Assembly: GCA_965223835.1 (NCBI GenBank)
Contig: CBDCXQ010000001.1
Span: 1,240,001 to 1,304,000 of the forward strand
Length of the DNA: 64,000 nucleotides
From: CAVYXZ01 sp965223835
GTDB lineage: Bacteria > Chloroflexota > Anaerolineae > Aggregatilineales > Phototrophicaceae
Direction: 5' to 3'
In this document: positions 1 through 7,594 of the stretch, one piece after another
Numbering within the stretch: position 1 is the first letter of the stretch
Layout: every line of letters starts with the position of its first letter
The notes under the pieces: generated by a model
The model's input: only the letters and a program-made list of their open reading frames with translations
Told to the model about the DNA's origin: nothing
Databases searched by the model: none
Made by a program: the position numbers and the translations under genes

Positions 1-258
1 CGCCGTATCCATCGAGTCTTTGATCGTCATCGGTACGCCGTGCAAGGGGCTGTTGTTTTCTCCCCTGGAGAGACGTTTATCCGCCGCTTTTGCCTCATCG
101 ATGGCTTGCTCTGCTGTCTGCAAGACCACCGCATTGAGCGCCGGATTGACGGCTTCAATTCGCTTGATGTGGGCACGAACCACTTCCTCGGAAGAGACTT
201 CACGGTTTCTGATGGCCTGAGCAATTTGCATGGTGGAGGCGTATGTGAGGTCGGTCAT
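1..258 (-). CDS. Amidase signature family protein, N-terminal part (cut by window edge)
   Basis: Reading the minus strand from the ATG at 256-258 gives 86 uninterrupted codons that run off the window edge. The peptide begins MTDLTYAST and contains RNREVSSEEVV and PLHGVPMTIKD. The latter is the conserved N-terminal block of amidase signature enzymes (GatA, acetamidase, 6-aminohexanoate-cyclic-dimer hydrolase types), where this Lys is the first residue of the Ser-Ser-Lys catalytic triad. The Gly/Ser-rich segment with the catalytic serines lies outside the window, so substrate class cannot be judged. No gatC or gatB is visible on this side, so a stand-alone amidase is at least as likely as GatA. 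It is divergent from the FRG gene across about 155 bases. Confidence 0.85.
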   Translation of the reverse strand, partial: MTDLTYASTMQIAQAIRNREVSSEEVVRAHIKRIEAVNPALNAVVLQTAEQAIDEAKAADKRLSRGENNSPLHGVPMTIKDSMDTA

Positions 259-413
259 AGAGATTTTCTCATGATATATGTGTGCTGGAAACCAAAGAAG
301 TCTAACGTAGTTCTAGATGTTATGCCTTATCAGGTGGTCTGATTTTCGAGGTCGAATTATCCGATGGCGCTTTTTATTATTTCGTCCGATACTTGGCTTG
401 GAGGATGATGGGT

Positions 414-1472
414 ATGATTAATATTCCAGTAAAAGAATGCGATACCGCCGAGGAATTTCTCGATTATCTTCAGATCAGAAAAAGCCATTGGTTGCCAGAA
501 GGTGAATGGACCTCACTCTGGGTTTTTCGGGGACATGGCGATGCGGAGTGGCCTCTACTTCCTCGGATGTGGAGAGATGCGAAAGTTGATACTGAATCTG
601 AACGAGTGCGTAGAAGATTTAAGGTAAGACACGGAGATAATCTTGAAATTTTGTTTCAGCAAACATTCGACCGACTATCTGAAAAAGCGAAAGAATGGCT
701 TGGCGATTTTTCATGGCAGAGCTACTTGTCTTTATGTCGTGTAGATATCGAAAAGCAGATGCACTTACTAAATGCTTTGTTGAATACGGCAGCAGAAATA
801 GATGCTATTGTCCAGTTTATAGACGAAGTTGATAAGATCGGTTATCCAACTCCTAGAAGAAACGAATTTGGCTCATGGGAAGCCGTAATGCTTCGGCACA
901 TGGATTTTATCAAAAAGGGTATGGGGTCGAGGAACATTGACAGCGGTTTCTTGATTTGGGATGGTCGAAATCATCCAGCAACGGCCCTTGCACAGCATCA
1001 TGGTATTCCTACATCACTGCTCGACTGGTCGCATAAACCGATGTTTGCAGCTCTGTTTGCGGCTGAAGATGTTGCTTTAGCCAACCAAAAATCTAAATAT
1101 ATTGCAGTATGGGCCTTACATTCCGGCATTCTTGATGATGGTAACTTTGATAATGTTGGCAGTAGACTCCAAAAACTTACTGTACCCAAGCATGAATTGG
1201 ATTATCTTCATGCTCAAGATAGTTTGTTCATTTATGATAGTGGAGCTGATATTCATTTCATCAAGAACGGAAAATGGCCTACAATCGAATCAGTGATCTT
1301 GAGTGATTATGTTTTCCTTGCCGAGTCACCACTGCTGAAAATAACGCTTCCTTCTTCTCAAGCCGGGGAGTTAGTCCGTTTATTATGGGCTGAGGGGATT
1401 ACAAGAGCAAACATAATGCCAACATATGATAATGTAACAAAAGCTCTAAAAACCCGCTGGCACTGGTTATAA
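414..1472 (+). CDS. FRG domain-containing protein
   Basis: This 352-residue protein carries the two blocks that define the FRG domain: WVFRGHGDAEW near the N-terminus and ALAQHHGIPTSLLDWS followed by an AALFAAEDV-type stretch in the middle. The domain's biochemical role is unknown; it occurs alone and in multidomain proteins, some near defence genes. I see no signal peptide or membrane segment. In-frame TTG and ATG codons lie at 393, 405 and 408, but GGAGG at 400-404 sits 9 bases before the ATG at 414, so I prefer 414. The gene is AT-richer than most neighbours (25 G+C of 60 in 661-720) and has no obvious partner, which fits a transferred gene. It converges on the next small gene with a 9-base gap. 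Confidence 0.85.
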   Translation: MINIPVKECDTAEEFLDYLQIRKSHWLPEGEWTSLWVFRGHGDAEWPLLPRMWRDAKVDTESERVRRRFKVRHGDNLEILFQQTFDRLSEKAKEWLGDFSWQSYLSLCRVDIEKQMHLLNALLNTAAEIDAIVQFIDEVDKIGYPTPRRNEFGSWEAVMLRHMDFIKKGMGSRNIDSGFLIWDGRNHPATALAQHHGIPTSLLDWSHKPMFAALFAAEDVALANQKSKYIAVWALHSGILDDGNFDNVGSRLQKLTVPKHELDYLHAQDSLFIYDSGADIHFIKNGKWPTIESVILSDYVFLAESPLLKITLPSSQAGELVRLLWAEGITRANIMPTYDNVTKALKTRWHWL

Positions 1473-1481
1473 TTCATTTAA

Positions 1482-1706
1482 TCAATATTCATCGTCGAAC
1501 AAACCCAACTCTTGCATAATAACTTTAGCAGACCGGCCTTTGGGTTTCCTAAGTTGATAGTCCCGCAGGGAGGCGGCAGTTTCCTCCGTTAATTCAAGCG
1601 TGACCTCATATTCAGCAATCATTTCTTCCAGAACATGCCATACAGTATCGTGAATTAAATTACGCAGTTCATCAACCTTCAAATCATTAACTCGATTCAA
1701 AGTCAT
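1482..1706 (-). CDS. Small hypothetical protein, 74 aa
   Basis: An acidic 74-residue protein beginning MTLNRVNDLKVDELRNLIHD, with a predicted helical middle (EEMIAEYEVTLELTEETAASLRDY) and a basic-then-acidic C-terminus ending ELGLFDDEY. The VDELRxLI start and short length resemble small antitoxin-like or addiction-module proteins seen in Chloroflexota and cyanobacteria, but I recognise no defined family and no toxin follows it. A GAGG lies only 2 bases before the ATG. It follows the radical SAM gene on the same strand by 19 bases in transcription order, so it may be cotranscribed. That it is a real gene is likely; function unknown. Confidence 0.55.
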   Translation of the reverse strand: MTLNRVNDLKVDELRNLIHDTVWHVLEEMIAEYEVTLELTEETAASLRDYQLRKPKGRSAKVIMQELGLFDDEY

Positions 1707-1725
1707 TTCCTCATACTCATTGCGC

Positions 1726-3252
1726 CTATTGTAGCATCACATTCGGCAGTCGGGTCGGTTCGTGCGGGAGTTGTGCCAGTTGATCGAGTTTGCGTTGCGC
1801 CAGCGGCAATGTCACCCGATGGTAGATCATGGCCGCTGTTTGTCGCAGATGCCCCGGACGTAAATTTTGCGGATTTCGTAGCAGAGCACCCAGTCTGTGC
1901 CATGTTTTGCGGGAACGATAATCTTTGTGCACGACAGTATGTAACTGCCGGTAGAAATCGGTCGCAAATGGCCCTTGATAAAGCATCGCCAGATCCGCGC
2001 TATCCAGCCAGTTCACGCGTTCGCCGAATTCATGTTTGACCCGCTCATAAAATGGCGTGCCCGGCAGCGGATAACTCACGCTGATGCCGATGTCGTCCGG
2101 CATGAGATCGCGCACCATCTTGAGTGTCAGTTCAATATCCTGGCGTGTTTCGCCCGGATAGCCAAATTGCAAGAAAAACGCGACCTTGACACCATGAGCG
2201 TGCAGTTGCTGCGTTGCTGCGTAAATTTGCTCAACCGTCGTGCCTTTGTCCATCGCATCCAGAATTTTCTGGCTGCCACTTTCGGCCCCAACCCAGACGA
2301 TCTTTGCGCCAGCCCGCGCCAGTGCGGGGATCGTTTTGCCGCGCAGCAGCAGATCAACGCGGTTAAGACTCTTAAAAGGAATATGTAGATTGGCGGCGTC
2401 CAGCAAATCGGCAAATTCTTCAATCCAGCGGTCCTGAATGCCCATGATGTCATCCATGAACCAGATCTGATCGGGGTCAAAATTGGCTTTCAGCCACCGC
2501 ATTTCATCCACGACATTCTGCGGGCTGCGGACGCTATACTTCTGGCCCCAGATTGGTTTGGCGCACCAGTTGCAATGGAACGGGCAACCGCGTGTCGTTA
2601 CCAGATTCATGCTGAAATAGCCGTGATGTTCCTGCCAGATCTGGCGGTATTTTTCGCGGTCAACCAGTTCCCAGGCCGGGAAGGGCAGCGCATCCAGATT
2701 CCGAATCACCGGACGCGGCGGCGTCTTGACCACTTCCCCATCCCGCAAATACGCCAGCGATTGAATTTGATATACATCATCATCCTGTAGGGATACGCTA
2801 CTGGGTGTCTGCTTGTTATCAAGATACGCGATTAGCTCCCCCAGTGTTTCCTCACCTTCGCCAAGCAGCACAGTATCCGCGCCGCGTTCCAGGTATTGCT
2901 CGGCGTGGTCGGTCATATCCGCCCCGCAAACGATCACGGTGCAGCCCGCAACTTTGGCTGCGTCGATCATCTCAAAGGCGGCGTCGCGCATCCGCAGCAA
3001 CGACATTTTGCTCAGGTAATTGAAATTGTCCTCAAAGATGACAGCATAGCGCGGCTGAACTTCTTGCACCATCGCCGCCCATTCGTGCGGACCAGTGCTG
3101 AGCATGGCGTCGAAGAGCTTGATCGTGTAGCCTCTTTCGCGCATATAACTCGCAGCATACAACGATCCCAGTGGTGGGTAAGGCTGCATCGCATCCCACA
3201 GTTTGGGATCAAAACGCAGATAATACGATTGGCCGAATAAAATATCAGTCAT
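1726..3252 (-). CDS. B12-binding domain radical SAM protein
   Basis: A 508-residue enzyme of the class B (cobalamin-binding) radical SAM type. Residues about 1-145 form a Rossmann-like B12-binding domain, with PPLGSLYAASYMRERGY near the start and a DTVLLGEGEETLGEL loop. The radical SAM cluster site is C223-x3-C227-x2-C230 in RGCPFHCNWC, and VWVGAESGSQKILDAMDKG is the typical downstream block. The family includes BchE-like cyclases and many methyltransferases on unactivated carbon or phosphorus; the sequence does not fix the substrate. No classical DxHxxG motif was noticed in the N-domain, so base-off cobalamin binding as in BchE is an inference. No Shine-Dalgarno is evident at the ATG. Confidence 0.88.
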   Translation of the reverse strand: MTDILFGQSYYLRFDPKLWDAMQPYPPLGSLYAASYMRERGYTIKLFDAMLSTGPHEWAAMVQEVQPRYAVIFEDNFNYLSKMSLLRMRDAAFEMIDAAKVAGCTVIVCGADMTDHAEQYLERGADTVLLGEGEETLGELIAYLDNKQTPSSVSLQDDDVYQIQSLAYLRDGEVVKTPPRPVIRNLDALPFPAWELVDREKYRQIWQEHHGYFSMNLVTTRGCPFHCNWCAKPIWGQKYSVRSPQNVVDEMRWLKANFDPDQIWFMDDIMGIQDRWIEEFADLLDAANLHIPFKSLNRVDLLLRGKTIPALARAGAKIVWVGAESGSQKILDAMDKGTTVEQIYAATQQLHAHGVKVAFFLQFGYPGETRQDIELTLKMVRDLMPDDIGISVSYPLPGTPFYERVKHEFGERVNWLDSADLAMLYQGPFATDFYRQLHTVVHKDYRSRKTWHRLGALLRNPQNLRPGHLRQTAAMIYHRVTLPLAQRKLDQLAQLPHEPTRLPNVMLQ

Positions 3253-3254
3253 AA

Positions 3255-3289
3255 AACAGTCTTTAGTCGCTAATCATCAGTCTTCAGCT
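3255..3289 (-). repeat. Degenerate heptamer repeat, copy 1
   Basis: Read on the minus strand, five consecutive 7-base units resemble GACTAAN (for example GACTGAT, GATTAGC, GACTAAA, GACTGTT). The run abuts the start codon of the radical SAM gene. The same unit recurs at four other intergenic sites in this window. Confidence 0.6.
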
Positions 3290-3523
3290 AAAAGAGTAAC
3301 GCAAAGGCACAAAGGGGCAAAGGTGCAGAAAGGGCTATTGGTTTATAGTCATTGGCTGAAAGCCAACGCCTGCCTAAAAATTATAAGGACGCTCAAGCGC
3401 CCTGAATCCAGCCGACTTCAAGGCGGCTTCTAATGGCTAGTCGGATGCTATGAGCATCTGGCGTCAACATGCACGAGATACCCATTTATTCGACTGACGA
3501 CTGTCGACTGACGACGAGAGGCT
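3290..3523. other. Intergenic spacer between radical SAM and amidohydrolase genes
   Basis: The stretch holds no convincing gene. It contains a simple A/G-rich patch near 3300-3335, several imperfect short palindromes between 3380 and 3470 that look like decayed repeat DNA, and a heptamer repeat at its amidohydrolase end. Confidence 0.4.
3492..3515 (+). repeat. Degenerate heptamer repeat, copy 2
   Basis: Units GACTGAC, GACTGTC, GACTGAC and a final GAC lie head to tail, so CGACTGACGAC occurs twice exactly 14 bases apart (3491 and 3505). It is the most regular copy of the family and lies just past the end of the amidohydrolase gene. Confidence 0.7.
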
Positions 3524-4795
3524 TCATATTAACCAAAATCGTTTCGTCGGCAGTCCATCCACTTCCAACCCTGGCTCCTTGAGCGTACACTGATGAATAT
3601 GCCGTGCCAGTTCGATATGGATGGCTTTGGGCACACCATCTAGCGTGGCGGCGACAGTCTGCACCTGGAGGAACTTTGCCATCATGTCCGGGTCGCCAAT
3701 CTGTGGGATGCCATCTTTCACAATGAGGGCGAGATCGGCACGGTGAGAATTGCATAACTTTTCTACCTCATAATAACCTCGTGATTCGTCATTGACAGTT
3801 TGAATGACAATATAGTCTGAGACGTGGCCTTTGCTTAGTTCAGCGATATTGCGGCATTTCAGTATGTCTGCACCCCACGTTGTGACCATGTGAAATATGT
3901 GTGATGCTGAACTTTGAAGAAATGTGTTTCCAATCACAAATGCTATGTCATCATCTATGATTCGATTATGTGCCATTCGCATTTCATCAAGCAGATCACC
4001 TTCAGCCGTTAATCGTGAATCACTTCCTAATGCAAGGTCATTGAGCCATAAGTAATCGTAAAAGATGTTATTATTATCCTGGGTTGGAATTTCCCCGAGT
4101 AGGAACTTATTCGATGAAGGGCAAATGACCCAACCACAAATATTCGGGAACTCGAAATCTCCGATTTTTATGTTCCGTAATCCCACGCCATGAACAATAA
4201 CCGTATTCTGTCGAAAACACTCTAGCGTCAATAATTGCTCATACTCCGACGCGGCGACCTCGTCCGTACCTTCTGCCAGATGAATGAACCAGGGCCAGTC
4301 CTTCGGCGTTTTGCGATACGAGTCGATAATCTCTTGCTCGGTGTTGAAGTGCAGCGAGTGTGCCCAGCCGTAATTTTTCAGCACGCGCACCGGGAAATCT
4401 TTGGCATACATCGGTTTATGCGGCGGGCCATGATGCGCCACCGTCGTCGCGCCGCACAGCAAGTTCTTGAGGCCGCCAATGAACAATCGGTCGCGCAGCG
4501 GATAGGCTCGTAATGATTTGTAGGGTTCCGTATCCAGGCGGGCGTTCATATCTTCGCCCCACTGATGGGCGTTGTCATACACGTCACGGAATTTGCTGCG
4601 GGGATAATGGTTCAGTTCCAGGTGGTCATGCGCGTTGACCAGTCCGGGGAAAATCGTATAGCCGTCGAGATCAACGATGTGTGCGCCGTTCGCGGGTTGA
4701 TCAACAATACGCCCGTTCTTGGTGTACAGATCGCGCCGGGTGGTCTGGTTGCCGTCCCAGACGTAGGCGTTTTTGATGTGTAAGTCGATAGTCAT
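3524..4795 (-). CDS. Amidohydrolase family protein (metal-dependent, deaminase-like)
   Basis: A 423-residue member of the cyclic amidohydrolase superfamily. An N-terminal beta-sandwich strand (MTIDLHIKNAYVWDG) is followed by FPGLVNAHDHLELN, whose H56 and H58 are the first metal ligands. Further likely ligand or active-site blocks are HLAEGTDE, IVHGVGL and LGSDSRLTAEGDLLDEM, in the order seen in cytosine, guanine and S-adenosylhomocysteine deaminase-type enzymes. The substrate cannot be named. The central third of the gene (about 3770-4250, residues 180-340) is much AT-richer than both flanks, although the frame is intact, which suggests recombination within the gene. A heptamer repeat overlaps its start codon and another lies just past its end. 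Confidence 0.8.
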   Translation of the reverse strand: MTIDLHIKNAYVWDGNQTTRRDLYTKNGRIVDQPANGAHIVDLDGYTIFPGLVNAHDHLELNHYPRSKFRDVYDNAHQWGEDMNARLDTEPYKSLRAYPLRDRLFIGGLKNLLCGATTVAHHGPPHKPMYAKDFPVRVLKNYGWAHSLHFNTEQEIIDSYRKTPKDWPWFIHLAEGTDEVAASEYEQLLTLECFRQNTVIVHGVGLRNIKIGDFEFPNICGWVICPSSNKFLLGEIPTQDNNNIFYDYLWLNDLALGSDSRLTAEGDLLDEMRMAHNRIIDDDIAFVIGNTFLQSSASHIFHMVTTWGADILKCRNIAELSKGHVSDYIVIQTVNDESRGYYEVEKLCNSHRADLALIVKDGIPQIGDPDMMAKFLQVQTVAATLDGVPKAIHIELARHIHQCTLKEPGLEVDGLPTKRFWLI

Positions 4796-4814
4796 TAGAC
4801 TTTAGTCGTTAGTC
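4794..4814 (-). repeat. Degenerate heptamer repeat, copy 3
   Basis: On the minus strand this reads GACTAAC, GACTAAA, GTCTAAT. The third unit overlaps the ATG of the amidohydrolase gene, so the repeat forms part of its immediate 5' region. Confidence 0.6.
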
Positions 4815-4894
4815 AAAAACCCGAACTTTACATTGAGTTGTATTCCGTTGAATGTGATGGTAAACCACCGGTTAAACCCGATATTGGTCACAAA

Positions 4895-5202
4895 CTATGG
4901 TGTTTCATATCCGTATTGTTGCAATCGTTCTCTCGCCAAACTGAGTTCATTTTCTGTGAATAGATCATTGTAGATCGGATCGAGTGCAACTGACTCTACT
5001 GTCAGTCTAACCGTTGGCATTCCCATAGTTTTGTAAAGCCATCCGATGGTGTGTCGGTTGTGATCAAGAATTTGGCTGTTGCCAGCCCACCTTTTTCTGT
5101 CAGCATTTGAAGAAAGTAGGTGGCATTATACTGGCAATATCGTTTTGCGTTTTTGTAAACCTGTACCATAGCATCGTGAAATTGCTGCTCCAACTCACTC
5201 AT
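4895..5202 (-). pseudogene. Small conserved hypothetical gene split by a one-base frameshift
   Basis: The first part starts at 5202 (MSELEQQFHDAM...) and reads 66 residues, ending ...LWECQRLD followed by TGA at 5002-5004. In another frame, directly after that point, reading continues LTVESVALDPIYNDLF then ENELSLARERLQQYGYETP and stops at 4895-4897. Joined, the two give about 102 residues resembling a hypothetical family that I recall from Chloroflexota and other bacteria (pattern xGFTxLWExxRLDLTVExLVL). The join requires one extra base near 5003-5007: reading GACCTG for the observed GACTG restores the frame. Either this is a recent pseudogene or a base was lost in sequencing. Function unknown. 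Confidence 0.75.
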
Positions 5203-5262
5203 GAAGTTTCCGTTCTTACAGGCTTTTTTAGATAGATCGAGTTAACTGCTTACTTAAATCTT

Positions 5263-5297
5263 GACTAATAGCTAATGACTAACGACTAAAGACTATC
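5263..5297 (+). repeat. Degenerate heptamer repeat, copy 4
   Basis: Five perfect-length units run in register: GACTAAT, AGCTAAT, GACTAAC, GACTAAA, GACTATC. The last unit overlaps the stop codon of the FmdB-type gene (5296-5298). Confidence 0.7.
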
Positions 5298-5601
5298 AGT
5301 CGAATGACTGATTCAACGACGGTGCATTGCGATTCACCACATCCTCGCCCAATTTATCGACCAGTTGCTTGCGCAGCTTGGGCGTTTCTTCGGCCCATTT
5401 GTCCTGCAACTGTTCTTTGGTCGCCGTGCCGGTATCGCTCACGCTGGCGTTGAAGCCCTGCGCGATGCGCGGTGCTTTGGTAATCACCCGCTGCACGTCA
5501 GTCAGTTCACAGTTGGGGCAGGCCGGGGCTAGATCGTCAAAGCCGTGTCGGGCTTCAAAGCGATGGTCACAGTCCAGGCATTTATAATCATACAGCGGCA
5601 T
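5296..5601 (-). CDS. FmdB-family zinc ribbon protein
   Basis: A 101-residue protein starting MPLYDYKCLDCDHRFE, the signature opening of FmdB/CxxC_CXXC_SSSS-type regulatory zinc ribbons. C8-x2-C11 and, further on, CPNC supply the four zinc ligands. The C-terminal half (DKWAEETPKLRKQLVDKLGEDVV) is charged and probably helical. Such proteins are small putative nucleic-acid-binding or chaperone-like proteins with no settled role. An upstream in-frame start at 5625 exists, but AGGAG lies 9 bases before the ATG at 5601 and homologues begin at MPxYxYxC, so I chose 5601. It is the last gene before a roughly 250-base gap leading to the PhyH gene. Confidence 0.85.
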   Translation of the reverse strand: MPLYDYKCLDCDHRFEARHGFDDLAPACPNCELTDVQRVITKAPRIAQGFNASVSDTGTATKEQLQDKWAEETPKLRKQLVDKLGEDVVNRNAPSLNQSFD

Positions 5602-5855
5602 TCGTCGGTACTCCTGCTTGAACATAGATGACTCGATTATACGCTGGAATGCCTTAGTGTAACGTTAGACCTGAAAACGTGCTCAGCGAAAAGGATCGTA
5701 TGTACACCTGCTCCGCCCATATCACAGTTATCCTGAGAACATGAATGCTGTTGACCTGGTTTGGACGCTGCAAACGCGCAATAAGATTATATGTCTTTTG
5801 AGGTCAGTTGTAGCACAGAGCTGCAAATGACCCGCGTTCTGCACGCAGCAAAAAA

Positions 5856-6686
5856 TCAGACGAGCTTTTGTGGTTCGCGCTTGAGTGTAACATGAGGCAT
5901 GACGATCTGGCGGCGTTCCGGTGTCAGTCGTTCCAGGAGTTCGGGTGAGGGTTGATAGCCATGTCGGAAATAACCCCATGACGGCCCATAGCGGTAGACG
6001 ATAATGCGCCGATTACCGGGATTCTCGCGCCGCGCCGATCCATGCGAAATTGCATCGACGAACAGCAGGGCATCTCCGGGTTGCATAAACACCTCAATTG
6101 CTCCGACTGTGCCATCAACTGACGCCTGGGTGCCGCCCATCTTATGGACACCGAAGTCCGGGTGTTCAAAGTTGGCTTTGTGACTGCCGGGAATCACCAT
6201 CGTTCCGCCGTCGCCGGGACCAATCTCCGTGAGCGCGATCAAGATGTTGACCTGTCCACATTGAAAGCGTCCGTTATGATAGCGGAACTGATTGCGCTTG
6301 ACGCCGAGATGGCCGCCCGAATGCAGGCCAATCGCCTCGCCGGGGCCACGAATATTGGCGAAGTTTTCGTCAATAAACAGCGGTCCATGTTTGTAATCGA
6401 ATGTGTCTTCACCACCGACAAAATGCTTCACTTTGTCGATCCACGATGGGTGGTCAATCAGCTTTTCGAAGGGTTCACCCCCTTCGTAAATCTGCTGGAG
6501 GTTGGTGCCTTCGCTGTCGCCAAAGGTGTGCCCTTGAATATAGCCGTACCATTCGTTGTGCTTCAGGGGCAGGATGTCGTCAATGCCCGTGTTCAAGGCC
6601 GCTACTTCATCCGGGTTGAGCGCGTTTTCCAACAACAAATAGCCGCGTAGATCAAATAGATAAATATCCATATCGGTTAACATCAT
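5856..6686 (-). CDS. PhyH (phytanoyl-CoA dioxygenase) family protein, paralogue A
   Basis: A 276-residue double-stranded beta-helix protein of the PhyH family of Fe(II)/2-oxoglutarate oxygenases. Recognisable blocks are DLRGYLLLENAL with a Leu-rich helix at the N-terminus, LHSGGHLGV (H122), GPGDGGTMVIPGSHK and GDALLFVDAISHGS (H215), then NRRIIVYRYG with a candidate 2-oxoglutarate-binding Arg. The proximal motif is H122-S-G124; canonical PhyH enzymes have HxD there. AGGAG sits 5 bases before the ATG. It is divergent from an AraC-type regulator and has a close paralogue (7595-8425) on the other side of that regulator. The regulator probably controls it; the substrate is unknown. Confidence 0.85.
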   Translation of the reverse strand: MMLTDMDIYLFDLRGYLLLENALNPDEVAALNTGIDDILPLKHNEWYGYIQGHTFGDSEGTNLQQIYEGGEPFEKLIDHPSWIDKVKHFVGGEDTFDYKHGPLFIDENFANIRGPGEAIGLHSGGHLGVKRNQFRYHNGRFQCGQVNILIALTEIGPGDGGTMVIPGSHKANFEHPDFGVHKMGGTQASVDGTVGAIEVFMQPGDALLFVDAISHGSARRENPGNRRIIVYRYGPSWGYFRHGYQPSPELLERLTPERRQIVMPHVTLKREPQKLV

Positions 6687-6732
6687 ATTTTCTCCTGAGA
6701 TTGCCCATATTGCAGTTATAACCTGTGTTGGC

Positions 6733-6761
6733 TGGAAAATCGTCTGGAATGTCGTTATAGT
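6733..6761 (+). promoter_or_regulatory. Candidate promoter of the AraC-type gene
   Basis: TGGAAA at 6733-6738 and TATAGT at 6756-6761 are separated by exactly 17 bases, giving a start site near 6768 and a leader of about 20 bases before the GTG at 6788. The -10 matches consensus at 5 of 6 positions and the -35 at 4 of 6. It lies in the 101-base divergent region shared with PhyH paralogue A. Confidence 0.4.
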
Positions 6762-6787
6762 TTTCCTGAATACTCAGGAGGCAGATT

Positions 6788-7588
6788 GTGCTTGCGGCAG
6801 CAGTTGAATATTTTGGATTACGCGTCTGGACTAAACATTCTTTAATTGATCACCATCAACCTCATCGTCATAATGAAATCGAACTCAATTACATTGAGCG
6901 CGGTGCCGTAACCTATATCTATGCGGGCCATGAAGCCCATCTGCAGGCGGGCGAACATGGCGTTTTCTGGGGGGCTGTACCGCATCAGCTTACACGCTAT
7001 GAACCGGATACCGTGATGAACATTGCGACCGTTCCGCTGGAAGATGTGTTGCAATGGGAGTTGGCATCGGCGTTTTTAAAAGCGTTATTGTCCGGCACGT
7101 TTCTGTGTAGTCGCCAGCTACCTTACAATGAAACGTTCTACAGTCAATGGGCGCTGGATGTTGCGTCGGGGAACCCGCAGATCGCATTGCTGGAAATACG
7201 CGCCTTGCTCCAGCGCTGCGCTGGGTTACAGTCCCGATCAACTGCCCAGCGTGCTGTTGGCAACCCCAATAACGCGCAACAAATGGCCCGTTTCATGAGT
7301 CAGCACTTCAAACAGCCGCTTACAATCAGCGATGTGGCGGCCTGCGTTGGTTTGCACCCGCACTATGCGATGGCGGTGTTCAAAGGCGGGTTTGGCAACA
7401 CCATTGTTGAATATTTGACACAGCAGCGGGTTGCGTATGTGCAGCAGCAATTGTTGACGACCGACAGGAATGTGACCGATATTGCCTATGATGCCGGGTT
7501 CCAGACGGTCAGCCATTTTTATGACGTCTTCAAGCGCTGGTGTGGGACCTCACCCGGCATATATCGTGCCACGTTGCGGCAGCGATAG
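6788..7588 (+). CDS. AraC family transcriptional regulator with N-terminal cupin
   Basis: A 266-residue regulator. Residues about 15-80 form a cupin sensing domain (HHQPHRHNEIELNYIERG, then LQAGEHGVFWGAVPHQL). Residues about 160-262 hold the two helix-turn-helix units of the AraC/XylS domain, with LTISDVAACVGLHPHYAMAVFK as the first and VTDIAYDAGFQTVSHFYDVFKRWCGTSPGIYR as the second, including the conserved GF..SHFyxxFKrxxGxsP pattern. The GTG start is supported by AGGAGG at 6776-6781 with a 6-base spacer. It lies between two PhyH paralogues, divergent from one and converging on the other with a 6-base gap. A sugar- or metabolite-responsive switch for these oxygenases is the natural inference. 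Confidence 0.9.
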   Translation: MLAAAVEYFGLRVWTKHSLIDHHQPHRHNEIELNYIERGAVTYIYAGHEAHLQAGEHGVFWGAVPHQLTRYEPDTVMNIATVPLEDVLQWELASAFLKALLSGTFLCSRQLPYNETFYSQWALDVASGNPQIALLEIRALLQRCAGLQSRSTAQRAVGNPNNAQQMARFMSQHFKQPLTISDVAACVGLHPHYAMAVFKGGFGNTIVEYLTQQRVAYVQQQLLTTDRNVTDIAYDAGFQTVSHFYDVFKRWCGTSPGIYRATLRQR

Positions 7589-7594
7589 GGTGCA

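Noticed and set aside
40..342. Plus-strand frame of 100 codons at the left edge
   Set aside because: It is antisense to the amidase N-terminus, which has a clear conserved motif on the minus strand.
1482..1706. Antitoxin of a toxin-antitoxin pair
   Set aside because: No toxin-like gene lies next to it; the FRG gene is convergent, so the label is not supported.
1..5300. Defence island around the FRG gene
   Set aside because: No nuclease, restriction, CRISPR or other defence gene is adjacent; one FRG protein is not enough. No CRISPR-like spaced repeat array was seen anywhere in the window.
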